Source: Salinigranum salinum (GTDB taxonomy: Archaea > Halobacteriota > Halobacteria > Halobacteriales > Haloferacaceae). From it: a stretch of 64,000 nucleotides of DNA. Made by a program: the position numbers and the translations under genes. Under the pieces are notes generated by a model. The model searched no databases and had not been told where the DNA came from. It saw nothing but the letters and a program-made list of their open reading frames with translations. Location: the NCBI RefSeq assembly GCF_009176545.1, contig NZ_VTOJ01000001.1:1302001-1366000 (forward strand), read 5' to 3'. The stretch's first letter is position 1. Each line of letters opens with the position of its first letter. Below are positions 7,773 to 16,387 of the stretch, piece after piece.

Positions 7773-8909
7773 ATGACCGAGACGCCACACGAACGCCGCA
7801 CCCGTGCCTGTCAGGAACGCCTCCGCGACGGCGACGCCGCGGCCGTCGTGCTCTCACCGGGCGCGAACCTGCAGTATCTGACCGGGATCGCGGAGTCCCC
7901 GAGCGAACGGCACTTCCTCTGCGTCGTCCCCCGCGAGGGGGGGCCGGTGTTCCTCGTCCCCGAACTCTCCGGCACGCAGGTCCGCGAACAGACTTGGGTC
8001 GCCCACGTCCGGACGTGGGCCGACGACGACGACCCCACGGCCGCGCTTCGCGAGACTGTCGCCGACTGCGGCCTCGGCTCGGGCCGGGTGTTCCTCGACG
8101 ACACGATGCCCGCACGGTTCTGCCTCGACGTCCAGCGAGCCTTCGGTGGCGAACGGGGTCGACAGCGACCGTTCGGTCTGGCGAGCGAGGTGCTCGGGCC
8201 GCTCCGTGCCCGGAAGGACGACGCGGAACTCGTTGCGTTACGCCGGGCCGGGGAGATCGCGGACGAGGTCGCGCTGAGCCTCCGACGCGACGCCGCGGAC
8301 CTCGTGGGGCGGTCGGAGGCATCGCTCGCCCGCGAGATCGAACACCGACTCGCGGCGGCCGGCGGCGACGGCGTCTCCTTCGAGCCGATCGTCGCCGCGG
8401 GGCCAAACGGCGCGAAGCCGCACCACGGACACGGCGAGCGGACGATCGAACCGGGCGACCCCGTCGTCGTCGACTTCGGGACGTGGGTCGACGGCTACGC
8501 GAGCGACACCACCCGGACGATCGTCTTCGCAGGCGATCCCTCGGAGGAGTTCGAGCGGGTCCACGCCGTGGTCGCGGCGGCACAGGCCGCGGGGGTCGAC
8601 GCGGTCGAGCCCGGCGTCGAGGCACGCGCCGTCGACCGGGCGGTCCGCGAAGTGGTCGAAGAGGCGGGCTACGGCGACGCGTTCGTCCACCGCACCGGCC
8701 ACGGCGTCGGCCTCGAGATCCACGAGGAACCATACATTGCTACCGACTCGGAGACGGTGCTCGAACCGGGCATGGTGTTCAGCGTCGAGCCCGGCGTCTA
8801 TCTCGACGGGGCGTTCGGGGTCCGGATCGAGGACCTCGTGGTCGTCACCGACGACGGCTGCGAGCGGCTCAACGATTCGCCGCGTGAGTGGCGTGTCGAC
8901 GCCGCGTGA
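7773..8909 (+). CDS. pepQ: M24B family Xaa-Pro peptidase
   Basis: A 378-residue cytoplasmic metallopeptidase of the M24B (aminopeptidase P/prolidase) group, which cleaves peptides next to proline. The N-terminal creatinase-like domain (residues about 10-135) includes VLSPGANLQYLTG. The C-terminal pita-bread domain has the five metal ligands in order: the two Asp of DFGTWVDGYASDTTRT (about residues 233-245), His in HRTGHGVGLEIHEEP, Glu in VFSVEPGVYL and Glu in VRIEDLVVV. Length and motif order are normal. The ATG at 7773 is preferred over one nine codons upstream because the conserved region begins here. Whether it is a dipeptidase or an aminopeptidase cannot be decided from the sequence. Confidence 0.93.
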   Translation: MTETPHERRTRACQERLRDGDAAAVVLSPGANLQYLTGIAESPSERHFLCVVPREGGPVFLVPELSGTQVREQTWVAHVRTWADDDDPTAALRETVADCGLGSGRVFLDDTMPARFCLDVQRAFGGERGRQRPFGLASEVLGPLRARKDDAELVALRRAGEIADEVALSLRRDAADLVGRSEASLAREIEHRLAAAGGDGVSFEPIVAAGPNGAKPHHGHGERTIEPGDPVVVDFGTWVDGYASDTTRTIVFAGDPSEEFERVHAVVAAAQAAGVDAVEPGVEARAVDRAVREVVEEAGYGDAFVHRTGHGVGLEIHEEPYIATDSETVLEPGMVFSVEPGVYLDGAFGVRIEDLVVVTDDGCERLNDSPREWRVDAA

Positions 8910-8976
8910 GTGGTCGAGGCCGGCGGTGGTGGTCGTTCCCTCGCGGTCACTCGCACTCGGTCGCCGCCGCTCGCAC

Positions 8977-10305
8977 TCAGTCGTCGTCGCAGTAGCCGCA
9001 CTCGGCCGTCGGCCCGCAGATGCTCTCGCCGGGCCCGATCGTCCGCCGGGCTTGCACAACTGCCGACTCTGTGGGTGCAGTCGTCGCCCCGGCTCCGGCC
9101 TCGGTCGCCTCCGTCTCGCTCGTCTCGGGCAGGTACACCCAGATAAGCGCCCCGATGAGGAGCATGGCTCCGGCCGCCGCGACGGCGCTCCCGCCGTAGC
9201 CGACGGAGGCGAACGCGACGCCCGCGACGGCCCCGCCCAGCCCGGAGCCGACCTGCCCGACGCCGACGGTGAGACTCATGAGCGATCCGCGTCTGTCGCC
9301 CGAGACGAGTTCCGTGAGGAGCGTCTGGAACGGCGTCGCACGCGAGGCGAACAGTCCCATCGCGAGGAAGAAGACGGCGTAGGCGGCGACCGTGCCACCG
9401 ACGACGAACGGGGTGGCGGCCATCACGACGGCCACGCCCACGCTGGCGGCGACGATCACCCGTTTCCGCCCCACCCGGTCGGAGAGCACGCCCGCCCGCG
9501 GCCCCGCGATCACGTTGGCGACGCCGCCGACGAGGAACATCCCGCCGACGGCGCCGGCGGTCATCCCGACCGAGGACTCGAGCCACGTCGGCAGGTAGGT
9601 GGTGTAGAGGGCGTTCCCGCCGAACATCACGACGAAGACGACGGTGGCGGCGGCGATCTCGGGCCGCCGGAGGAGCGACCCGTACCCCGCGAGGGCGCTC
9701 CGGATCGAGAGCCGGCCGGTCGCCAGGGCCACGCTCGGAACGGGTAACAGCCACCAGACCAGCACCGTCTCGACCGCGAGGAGGACCGCGAAGGCGACGA
9801 ACGGCGCGCGGAAACCGAACCACGCGGCGAGCAGCGACCCCAGCGGGATGCCGGCGATCTGGCCCGCGGCGAAGCCGCTGAACACCCAGCCGTTCGCCCA
9901 GCCTCTGCGGGTCGGGGCGAAGTAGTCGCCGACGTACGCGACCGCCGCGCCATTGAGGACGCCGCCCGCGACGCCCGCGAACGCCCGGACCGCGACGAGC
10001 GACGCGAACCCGTTCGCGGTCCAGTGTAACCCCAGCGCGACGGCCATGAACGCGGAGCCGACGAGGAGGACGCGGTGGCGGCCGACGTGGTCGGAGACGG
10101 GGCCGACGACGAGCGCGAAGACGCCCACGCTCACCGAGTACGCCGTGATGAGCACGCCGAGTAAGGCCTCCTCGGTGCCGAGTTGTTCGGCGATCCGCGG
10201 GAGGATCGGCGCGACAACGAGCGCCTGCGTCCCGGTGGCGAACACCAGGAGCCAGAGCACGAAGACGACCAGCCGGTCCGACCGTTCGCGGGTGTTCGTG
10301 CTCAC
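8977..10305 (-). CDS. MFS transporter with cysteine-bearing C-terminal tail
   Basis: A 442-residue major facilitator superfamily transporter with about 12 membrane helices in two halves. Loop 2-3 carries the MFS signature GPVSDHVGRHRVL and the second half repeats it as GVLSDRVGRKRVI. GTG at 10305 is the likely start (VSTNTRERSDRLVVF); longer in-frame starts would add an Arg-rich stretch typical of non-coding translation. After helix 12 there is an unusual cytoplasmic tail of about 40 residues ending ICGPTAECGYCDDD, with three Cys in a C-x5-C-x2-C pattern. The substrate is unknown; drug or sugar efflux-type carriers are the nearest relatives. Confidence 0.9.
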   Translation of the reverse strand: MSTNTRERSDRLVVFVLWLLVFATGTQALVVAPILPRIAEQLGTEEALLGVLITAYSVSVGVFALVVGPVSDHVGRHRVLLVGSAFMAVALGLHWTANGFASLVAVRAFAGVAGGVLNGAAVAYVGDYFAPTRRGWANGWVFSGFAAGQIAGIPLGSLLAAWFGFRAPFVAFAVLLAVETVLVWWLLPVPSVALATGRLSIRSALAGYGSLLRRPEIAAATVVFVVMFGGNALYTTYLPTWLESSVGMTAGAVGGMFLVGGVANVIAGPRAGVLSDRVGRKRVIVAASVGVAVVMAATPFVVGGTVAAYAVFFLAMGLFASRATPFQTLLTELVSGDRRGSLMSLTVGVGQVGSGLGGAVAGVAFASVGYGGSAVAAAGAMLLIGALIWVYLPETSETEATEAGAGATTAPTESAVVQARRTIGPGESICGPTAECGYCDDD

Positions 10306-10414
10306 GCGTCGGGACTCCCGGTACGGTCGGTGTCGAACGTCACGCGAGCGGTAGGTCGTCGGCCGTGATAACGCTGCCTCGACCGGGTCGTGGGTCGTCG
10401 TCCGTGGGCGCGGG

Positions 10415-11500
10415 CTACGCCTCGTCGCCGTCTCCGGCACCGACGAGCGCGTCGACGTCGGCGTGTTCGAACAGCAGGTCGTGCATCAGATCGACAGTCT
10501 TCTCGTCGCGGGTCCGCCCACTGTGGACGACGTCCTCGCAGCGCTCGACGATCGAGAGGGTGTCACCGCTGACCAGGAGGACGGGGACGCCCCGCTGTTC
10601 GGCCTTGCCGACGACGGCTCCTGGCGGGCGGTGTGCGCCCGTGAGCAGGAGACACTTCACGCCCGGTGCCTCGAGCGCGGCGGTGTGGATCTCGGCGCGG
10701 TCGCCGCCGGTGATGACGGCGGCGTTCTTCGTCCGGCGGAAGTACCGCAACGCCTCGTCGCCGCCCATGGCACCCACCAGGAACCGTTCGACGAAGACGT
10801 CGGTCGGCGCGTCGTTGACGACCTCGGCACCGAGTTCGGTCGCGAGGTCGGCGACGGTGACGCCGGCGAGTTCCTGGACGCGCGGGACGATGCCCACGAC
10901 GGGCACGCCGCGCCCCTCGAGGAACGGGACGACGTCCTCTTCGAGTTCGTCGTACAGCGAGTCGGCGACGCGGTTGAACAGGACGCCGGCGAGGTCGTCA
11001 CCGATGTCGGCGACCGCCGCGAGCACGTCGTCGAGGTCCCGCGGACCGGTGTACTCCGTCACGAGGAGTACCTCGGCGCCGAGGAGGTCGGCGATCTGTG
11101 GGTCGGTGAGGTCGACGATCCCGCCCGTGGTGTGACTGCCGCCGCCCTCGACGAGCACGAGGTCGCGCCCCTCCGCGAGGGAGTCGTACTGTTCGCGGAC
11201 GACCGCGGCGAGTTCGTCGGGGTCCTCCTGGCCCCTGATGGCGCCCTGGACGAACGTCGGCGAGTAGACGATGGGCTCCATCTGGTGCATCTCCGAGTCG
11301 AGGTCGAGGAGGTCGCGCGCGAGCATCGGGTCGCGATCGAGCGTCTTCCCGACGTTCGACTGCAGGCGCGTCCCCTTCGGTTTCATGTAGCCGACGTCGA
11401 GGCCGCGCTCCTTGGCGAGGAGGCCCAGCGCGAGGGTGATCGCCGTCTTGCCTGTGCTCTCTCCGGTCGAGGTAACGAGTAGTGTCTTGGTCTGGGTCAT
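10415..11500 (-). CDS. BioD-like P-loop/DRTGG protein (phosphotransacetylase N-terminal-domain family)
   Basis: A 361-residue protein. Residues 1-210 form a dethiobiotin-synthetase-like P-loop NTPase with Walker A STGESTGKT (residues 11-19) and the conserved VLVEGGGSHTTGG. Residues about 215-340 are a DRTGG-type regulatory domain. The same two domains form the N-terminal part of long bacterial phosphotransacetylases, but the catalytic PTA domain is absent. The start overlaps the stop of the ADP-forming acetate-CoA ligase by 4 bases (11497-11500), so the pair is translationally coupled. A role in sensing nucleotides and adjusting acetyl-CoA/acetate conversion is a reasonable inference but unproven. 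Confidence 0.88.
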   Translation of the reverse strand: MTQTKTLLVTSTGESTGKTAITLALGLLAKERGLDVGYMKPKGTRLQSNVGKTLDRDPMLARDLLDLDSEMHQMEPIVYSPTFVQGAIRGQEDPDELAAVVREQYDSLAEGRDLVLVEGGGSHTTGGIVDLTDPQIADLLGAEVLLVTEYTGPRDLDDVLAAVADIGDDLAGVLFNRVADSLYDELEEDVVPFLEGRGVPVVGIVPRVQELAGVTVADLATELGAEVVNDAPTDVFVERFLVGAMGGDEALRYFRRTKNAAVITGGDRAEIHTAALEAPGVKCLLLTGAHRPPGAVVGKAEQRGVPVLLVSGDTLSIVERCEDVVHSGRTRDEKTVDLMHDLLFEHADVDALVGAGDGDEA

Positions 11501-13665
11501 TGGTCGGGCTCCGTGTCGACGAGCGTCTGCTCGTTCGGTTCGTCTGTGGCGTCGGCGTCGCCCGCGTCGACGGCGAGTTCGTCGAGGTCGACCGTCAGCC
11601 GGACGTCGATCGCCTGCGCGCCCTCGGGCGTCGCCACCAGCGGGTTGATGTCGAGTTCGAGGATCGCCGGGAAGTCCGTCACCAGCTGTGAGAGCCGCTG
11701 GATCGTCTCCGCGACGGTCTCGACGTCGACGGGGTCGCGCCCGCGTGCGCCCCGCAGGAGCGGCGCGGCGTTGATCTCGCCGGTCATCTCCCGCGCCTCC
11801 GTGCCGGAGACGGGTGCGACGCGGAACGTGGTGTCCTCGAGCACCTCGACGAAGATACCGCCGAGGCCGAACAGCACCAGCGGCCCGAACTGTGGATCGC
11901 GGTTCGTGCCGACGATGGTCTCCACACCCGCGTCGAGGTCGACGATCTCCTGGACCTGGACGCCGAGGATCTCGGCGTCGGGCTGGTAGTTGTGGGCGCG
12001 GGTGACGAGGTCCTCGTACGCGTCGTACACCTCCTCGTTCGGCACGCCGACCTTCACGCCGCCGATGTCCGACTTGTGGAGGATGTCGGGTGAGACGATC
12101 TTCATGACGACGTCACCGTCGATCGCCTCCGCGAGCTCCAGCGCGTCGGACGGGTCGGCCGCGATCCCGCCCTGAGGGGTTGGGATGCCGTACGCGTCGA
12201 GGAGGTCCATCGCCTCGACACCCAGGCGTGGTTCGTCGCGGTCGACCGCCCGCGCGAGCACGTCGCGCGCCGCCTCGCGGTCGACGTCGAACTCGGTCGG
12301 GGAGTCGTACTCGCGCGTCGAGATCTCCCTGAACCGGACCAGCGCGTCGAGGCCCTCGACCGCGCGGGCGGGGTCGAAGTAGTTCGGGATGCCCGCGTCG
12401 TCGAGGACGTCGGCGGCCGCCTCGACGCGGCTCCCGCCCATGAAGCACGCGGTGACCGGCTTACCGTGTTTCCGCTGGAGTTCGACCGTGTCGCGGGCGA
12501 GTCCTTCGTAGTCGAGCACCGCGGTCGGACACGAGAGCACGAGCGCACAGCCGACGTTCTCGTCGCCGAGGGCGACGTCGAGCGCCTCCCGGAAGCGGGC
12601 GTTGTCGGCGTCGCCGACGATGTCGACGGGGTTGTAGATGTTGCCCTCCTCGGGGAGCGTCTCGGAGAACGCGTCGAGCGTCTCGTCGGTGAACGAGGCC
12701 ATCCCCAGCCGGGAGTCGCCGACGGCGTCCGTGGACATGACGCCGGGGCCGCCGGCGTTCGTGATCACGGCCACCTGGTCGTTCTCCGGCATCGGCTGTG
12801 ACTCGAGGACGCGCGCGGCGTCGAACAGTTCCTGGACCGAGTCGGCCCGGATGACGCCCGCCTGGTCGAGGCCGGTCTCGTACGCCTGCTCGGACCCCGC
12901 GAGCGTCCCGGTGTGTGACGACGCGGCCTGTGCGCCCGCCTCGGTCCGGCCGGACTTGACGAGGACGACCGGCGTCTCCTGGGTCACCTCGCGCGCGGTG
13001 TCGATGAACGCTCTCCCTTCTTCGATCCCCTCGAGGTAGCCGATGATGACGTCCGTCTCGGGATCGTCACCCCACTCGCTCACGAAGTCCGCCTCGTCGA
13101 GGACCGCCTTGTTCCCCAGCGAGACGACGTCTTTGAAGCCGATACCCTGGTCGTTGGCCCAGTCGAGCACCGCCGTGATGAACGCCCCCGACTGCGACAT
13201 GAACGACAGTCCGCCGGGCAGCGCGTTGTCCGGGCCGAACGTCGCGTTCAGCCCGCGCCGGGTCGACAGGACGCCGAGCGAGTTGGGGCCGACGAGGTTC
13301 ATGCCGTACTCCTCGGCGACCGCGGTCAGTTCGTCCTCGCGCGCGGCTCCCTCGCTGCCGGTCTCGCCGAAGCCGGCGGTGATGACGACCACGTTCGAGA
13401 CGCCGCTCTCGCCCGCCTCTCGGACGACGTCGACGGCGACCGACGGCGGGACGACGACCACGGCGAGGTCGGCGTCGGCCTCACCGACCGACCCGACGCA
13501 GGGCCGACCGAGCACCTCGTCGCGCTTGGGGTTCACGGGGACCACCTCCCCTTCGTAGTCGGCGAGGAGGTTCTCCATGATGGCGCGGCCGACCGACCCC
13601 TCGCGGTCCGTGGCGCCGACGACGGCGACGCGTTCGGGGGCAAACAGTGCAGCTAACTCTCCCAT
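11497..13665 (-). CDS. acdA: ADP-forming acetate-CoA ligase (acetyl-CoA synthetase, fused alpha-beta)
   Basis: A 722-residue fused enzyme that converts acetyl-CoA, ADP and phosphate to acetate and ATP, the usual archaeal route of acetate formation. The alpha part has a CoA-binding domain beginning LFAPERVAVVGATDREGSVG (about residues 6-25), then a succinyl-CoA-ligase-like domain carrying the phosphohistidine motif SSHTGTLAG (His251). The beta part, from about residue 490, is an ATP-grasp domain (PTPQGGIAADPSDALELAE; VVMKIVSPDILHKSDIGGV). Length is typical of haloarchaeal ACD. The ATG at 13665 has an AT-rich element (GGAATTAAAACC) at -29. The downstream BioD/DRTGG gene overlaps it. Confidence 0.95.
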   Translation of the reverse strand: MGELAALFAPERVAVVGATDREGSVGRAIMENLLADYEGEVVPVNPKRDEVLGRPCVGSVGEADADLAVVVVPPSVAVDVVREAGESGVSNVVVITAGFGETGSEGAAREDELTAVAEEYGMNLVGPNSLGVLSTRRGLNATFGPDNALPGGLSFMSQSGAFITAVLDWANDQGIGFKDVVSLGNKAVLDEADFVSEWGDDPETDVIIGYLEGIEEGRAFIDTAREVTQETPVVLVKSGRTEAGAQAASSHTGTLAGSEQAYETGLDQAGVIRADSVQELFDAARVLESQPMPENDQVAVITNAGGPGVMSTDAVGDSRLGMASFTDETLDAFSETLPEEGNIYNPVDIVGDADNARFREALDVALGDENVGCALVLSCPTAVLDYEGLARDTVELQRKHGKPVTACFMGGSRVEAAADVLDDAGIPNYFDPARAVEGLDALVRFREISTREYDSPTEFDVDREAARDVLARAVDRDEPRLGVEAMDLLDAYGIPTPQGGIAADPSDALELAEAIDGDVVMKIVSPDILHKSDIGGVKVGVPNEEVYDAYEDLVTRAHNYQPDAEILGVQVQEIVDLDAGVETIVGTNRDPQFGPLVLFGLGGIFVEVLEDTTFRVAPVSGTEAREMTGEINAAPLLRGARGRDPVDVETVAETIQRLSQLVTDFPAILELDINPLVATPEGAQAIDVRLTVDLDELAVDAGDADATDEPNEQTLVDTEPDQ

Positions 13666-13687
13666 CGCTCTCGGGTTCACTCGGGAC

Positions 13688-13699
13688 GGAATTAAAACC
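13688..13699 (-). promoter_or_regulatory. TATA-like promoter of the acetate-CoA ligase operon
   Basis: On the minus strand this reads GGTTTTAATTCC. It is centred about 29 bases upstream of the ATG at 13665 in an otherwise GC-rich stretch, consistent with a leaderless transcript covering 13665 down to 10415. Confidence 0.5.
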
Positions 13700-13792
13700 G
13701 TCTCCTCTCGCCCGGCGAGCGCTGTCACGCCCACCCGGGACTCCGACACGGGACGACGACGGGGATCCGGCGGCAGTCGACGCCCTCGGTGC

Positions 13793-14095
13793 TCAGACGA
13801 CGTCGTCCGGGTCGTACCGTGCACGCACCCGCTCGGCTTCGGCGGCGTAGCGCTCGCGCGTCTCCGCGTCGTCGACGGCCCCCAGCGAGTCGGCGGCCAC
13901 GTCCACGGCTGCCGTCGTGTCGCGTCGATCGGAGAAGCTCACCAGCGCCCGCTCCTTGCGGTAGTAGCGGCTCCCGTCGGGGGTGGCGTAGACGAGGATG
14001 ATGATGTTCTGTTCGTCGTCGGAGTAGGTCCGCTCGACGAGCCAGACGCGCGTCTCCTCGCTCGATCCGACGACCGTCCCTGAGTCGGAGGTCAT
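13793..14095 (-). CDS. Small haloarchaeal hypothetical protein
   Basis: A 100-residue acidic protein beginning MTSDSGTVVGSSEETRVWL. The first 60 residues predict beta strands (TRVWLVERTYSDDEQNIIILVYATPDGSRYYRKERAL is the core, residues about 14-50). The rest is a helical, Ala/Asp/Arg-rich segment ending RARYDPDDVV. The mix of strand and helix resembles several small haloarchaeal DUF families, but I cannot name one with certainty. It lies upstream of the acetate-CoA ligase in the same direction, separated by about 130 bases with its own promoter candidate. Confidence 0.65.
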   Translation of the reverse strand: MTSDSGTVVGSSEETRVWLVERTYSDDEQNIIILVYATPDGSRYYRKERALVSFSDRRDTTAAVDVAADSLGAVDDAETRERYAAEAERVRARYDPDDVV

Positions 14096-14235
14096 ACGCA
14101 CCGTCGGCGGTCGAGCGGCAAAAGTCCGACCGCGATTGCCGCCGAGTGAGAACCACCCCCACCTCGGTCGTCCGGCGACGTGTCGTCGACGCGAACACGT
14201 TCGCCGTCCGGTCCCCTGACCGATCGGGGCGGGCG

Positions 14236-14712
14236 CTACTCGGCGACGGCCACCACGTCCGCGTTGGCGAGGCGGCGGAGGTCGGCGGGAGCGATCGGGA
14301 ACACCGCCTCGGGCGTGCCGGCCGCGGCCCACACCGTCTCGTGCGCGAGGAGCGTCTCGTCGAGGACGACGGGCAACGTCGCGTCGTGACAGAAGGGTGG
14401 GACGCCGCCGATCGACCAGCCGACGACGTCGGCGATCCGGTCGGGGTCGGCCATTCCGACCGCCGACTCGTCGACTTCGTAGTGGTCGGCGAGCCGCGTC
14501 TCGCTCACCCGGTTGGCACCGCTCGTCACGACGATCACGAGGTCCCCGTCGACGACGAACACCAGGCTACTGGCGATCTGCGCGACCTCGCAGCCGATGG
14601 CCGCCGCCGCGTCCGCCGCGGTCTTCGTTCCACCCGTGAACTCCCGGACGTCGACGTTGACGCCGTGATGGTCCCGTGCCCGGTCGGCGAACTCGGCCGC
14701 TCGTGGATGCAT
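14236..14712 (-). CDS. YbaK/EbsC-type aminoacyl-tRNA deacylase
   Basis: A 158-residue protein of the YbaK/ProX editing family, which hydrolyses mischarged tRNA (for example Cys- or Ala-tRNAPro). The full-length domain is visible: TKTAADAAAAIGCEVAQIASSLVF (residues about 29-52), LVIVVTSGANRVSE (about 58-71) and the C-terminal motif GWSIGGVPPF followed by VVLDETLLAHETVWAAAGT. A T-run (about 14736-14742) lies near -27 of the ATG. Substrate specificity cannot be read from the sequence. Confidence 0.9.
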   Translation of the reverse strand: MHPRAAEFADRARDHHGVNVDVREFTGGTKTAADAAAAIGCEVAQIASSLVFVVDGDLVIVVTSGANRVSETRLADHYEVDESAVGMADPDRIADVVGWSIGGVPPFCHDATLPVVLDETLLAHETVWAAAGTPEAVFPIAPADLRRLANADVVAVAE

Positions 14713-15111
14713 ACCGGAGCGAGACCGTCGGGCGACAAAAACTCCGGGGCGATCCCTCCGCGCCGTCGCGGTGACCTGTCGGTATCTCTCCTGATACTTG
14801 CGTGACTGGATTTATGTACACGCTCGCGAACACCGGAACGCGCACAGTCGACGGCGGTCGGTCGATCGGGGGAGAGGGGAGATCGACTGCGCACCCACCC
14901 ACTGCACCACAGCCCCGTGGCGACCGACGTCGATGCGCGCCCCACTGTTACCATGTGTCCCGGGCGGTCCGCTACCGCCCGCTTTCGGCTCCACGCGACT
15001 CCCAGTCCTGGCCCCACCGCTCCGTGAGCGTCGCCGACGTGAGTTTAGGTCTCCCGAAACCTATCGAGTAGATGATAATATTTATCGGCACACCGATGGT
15101 AGCGTCGCCCG
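14713..15111. other. Intergenic region between YbaK and ZIP genes
   Basis: About 400 bases with divergent promoters at each end: the T-run for the YbaK gene near 14740 and the AT-rich box for the ZIP gene near 15080. Open frames in the middle (for example 14802-15071) lack family similarity and haloarchaeal protein composition. I see no RNA gene. Confidence 0.5.
15077..15086 (+). promoter_or_regulatory. TATA box of the ZIP transporter gene
   Basis: AATATTTATC in a locally AT-rich patch (ATGATAATATTTATC). It is centred about 30 bases upstream of the ATG at 15112, a strong haloarchaeal promoter match. An out-of-frame ATG sits between the box and the chosen start. Confidence 0.65.
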
Positions 15112-15954
15112 ATGGTCGAACTCGCGAACCTCACGTTCGTCTTCGTGGCCGGGTTCGTCACGGCGCTCGCCACGGGCATCGGGGCGGTCCCGTTCTTCTT
15201 CGTCGAGGACGTCGGCGACCGCTGGAACGTCGCGCTGTGGGGGATCGCCTCCGGCATCATGGTCTCCGCGTCGGTCTTCGGGCTCGTCCTCGAAGCGTTC
15301 GGATCGTACGTGACGCTCTCGTTCGACGGCCTCCGGGTCGGTGTCGTCCCGAACAGGCTCGTCGGGTTGCTGGCTCTCGGCCTGTTGACGGGCGTCGTCC
15401 TCGTCGTGGTCGCCCACCGGATCATCGACGACTACGAAGTGTCTCCCAAACGATACGAACAGGCGGACTTCAAGAAGCTCCTGTTGATCCTCGGCATCCT
15501 CACGGTCCACTCCTTCCCCGAGGGGGTCGCCGTCGGCGTCGCCTTCGCCGACCTCGGCTTCTCGGGCCCGACGGTCTTCGGCTTCGTCGTTCCCGTCCTG
15601 GGGATCTTCATGACTCTCGCCATCTCGATCCACAACGTCCCCGAGGGGCTCGCGATCTCCATCCCGCTGCGGGCGATGGGTGTCTCGGAGTGGCGGATGG
15701 TCTGGTGGGCCGTCTTCTCGTCGCTGCCACAGCCCGTGGGTGCGGTCATCGCCTTCTACTTCGTGCGTCTCGCCCGCGAGTTCCTCCCCTTCGGTTTCGG
15801 CTTCGCCGCCGGCGCGATGATCTACCTGGTGCTCACGGAGTTCATCCCCGAGGCACTCGAACTCGGGCAGGGACTCCCCGGCGGCGGGCGGAGCGAACTC
15901 GTCACCGGCCTCCTCGTCGGCTTCGCGGTGATGGTGCCGCTGGCGTTCCTGTGA
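15112..15954 (+). CDS. ZIP family divalent metal transporter
   Basis: A 280-residue inner-membrane protein with eight predicted helices, of the ZIP family that imports Zn, Fe or Mn. The two hallmark metal-binding helices are present: HSFPEGVAVGVAF (helix IV, about residues 131-143) and HNVPEGLAISIPL (helix V, about 171-183). The cytoplasmic loop between helices III and IV is short and not His-rich (DYEVSPKRYEQADFKK). No metal regulator gene is adjacent, so control by metal cannot be inferred from the neighbourhood. The metal is unknown; Zn is the default for this GufA/ZupT-like group. Confidence 0.93.
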   Translation: MVELANLTFVFVAGFVTALATGIGAVPFFFVEDVGDRWNVALWGIASGIMVSASVFGLVLEAFGSYVTLSFDGLRVGVVPNRLVGLLALGLLTGVVLVVVAHRIIDDYEVSPKRYEQADFKKLLLILGILTVHSFPEGVAVGVAFADLGFSGPTVFGFVVPVLGIFMTLAISIHNVPEGLAISIPLRAMGVSEWRMVWWAVFSSLPQPVGAVIAFYFVRLAREFLPFGFGFAAGAMIYLVLTEFIPEALELGQGLPGGGRSELVTGLLVGFAVMVPLAFL

Positions 15955-16067
15955 CCGCTCTCCGTTCGGATTACTCTCGGACCGTCCCCCTCGTGCTTCC
16001 CGCTCGTCGGGAGCGACGCCCGCGACCGAACGATCTGACGGGTCGGTACCCAGTCCCGTCTCGGGCG

Positions 16068-16074
16068 AAACTTT
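16068..16074 (+). promoter_or_regulatory. Candidate TATA element of the 16108 microprotein gene
   Basis: AAACTTT, placed so that transcription would start near 16097, inside the palindrome at 16092-16110. Confidence 0.3.
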
Positions 16075-16091
16075 GTCGTGTGTCGAGTCCT

Positions 16092-16110
16092 CATGGTACA
16101 ACGTACCATG
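16092..16110. promoter_or_regulatory. Perfect palindrome CATGGTAC-N3-GTACCATG at a gene start
   Basis: Eight-base arms separated by three bases, covering the predicted transcription start and the first ATGs of the acidic microprotein gene. A closely similar half-palindromic element (CATGTTACAGCGTACCA) lies at 59244-59260 before another microprotein gene. It could be an operator or a 5' mRNA signal; which one is not shown. Confidence 0.45.
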
Positions 16111-16266
16111 TGTCACCACGTCGATTCCTACCGATGGGACGTCCGAACAGCCGACGAGTTCGACGAGGAGCCGGACGAGTCCGAGGAGCCCGAGACGCCG
16201 GCGTTCCTCGTCGAAGAGTCCGCCGAGGACGTCGACCTGCTGACCGACGGCGGCGACGAGGAGTAA
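16108..16266 (+). CDS. Acidic microprotein of unknown function
   Basis: A 52-residue protein, MCHHVDSYRWDVRTADEF followed by a very acidic Glu/Asp/Pro tail (EEPDESEEPETPAFLVEESAEDV is within residues 20-42). The N-terminal Cys-His-His could bind metal. An in-frame ATG at 16093 would add MVQRT and lies inside the palindrome; I prefer 16108 from the position of the upstream TATA-like element, but this is uncertain. Composition is typical of haloarchaeal coding sequence. No family is recognised with confidence. Confidence 0.5.
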   Translation: MCHHVDSYRWDVRTADEFDEEPDESEEPETPAFLVEESAEDVDLLTDGGDEE

Positions 16267-16387
16267 TCGGATCACAGGGTGGCGTTCAGCCGTGGTCCGC
16301 TTTAGGACCACGGTCCCTCCCCAGTGACCACAACCGCTTCTTTTCAATCGTCGCGTTCCGTGACGCCGGGTAGTGTCGCCCGGTCTG

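Noticed and set aside
14802..15071. An 89-codon plus-strand frame starting MTGFMYTLANTG
   Set aside because: Low-quality composition, and it lies in the divergent promoter region of YbaK and ZIP genes.
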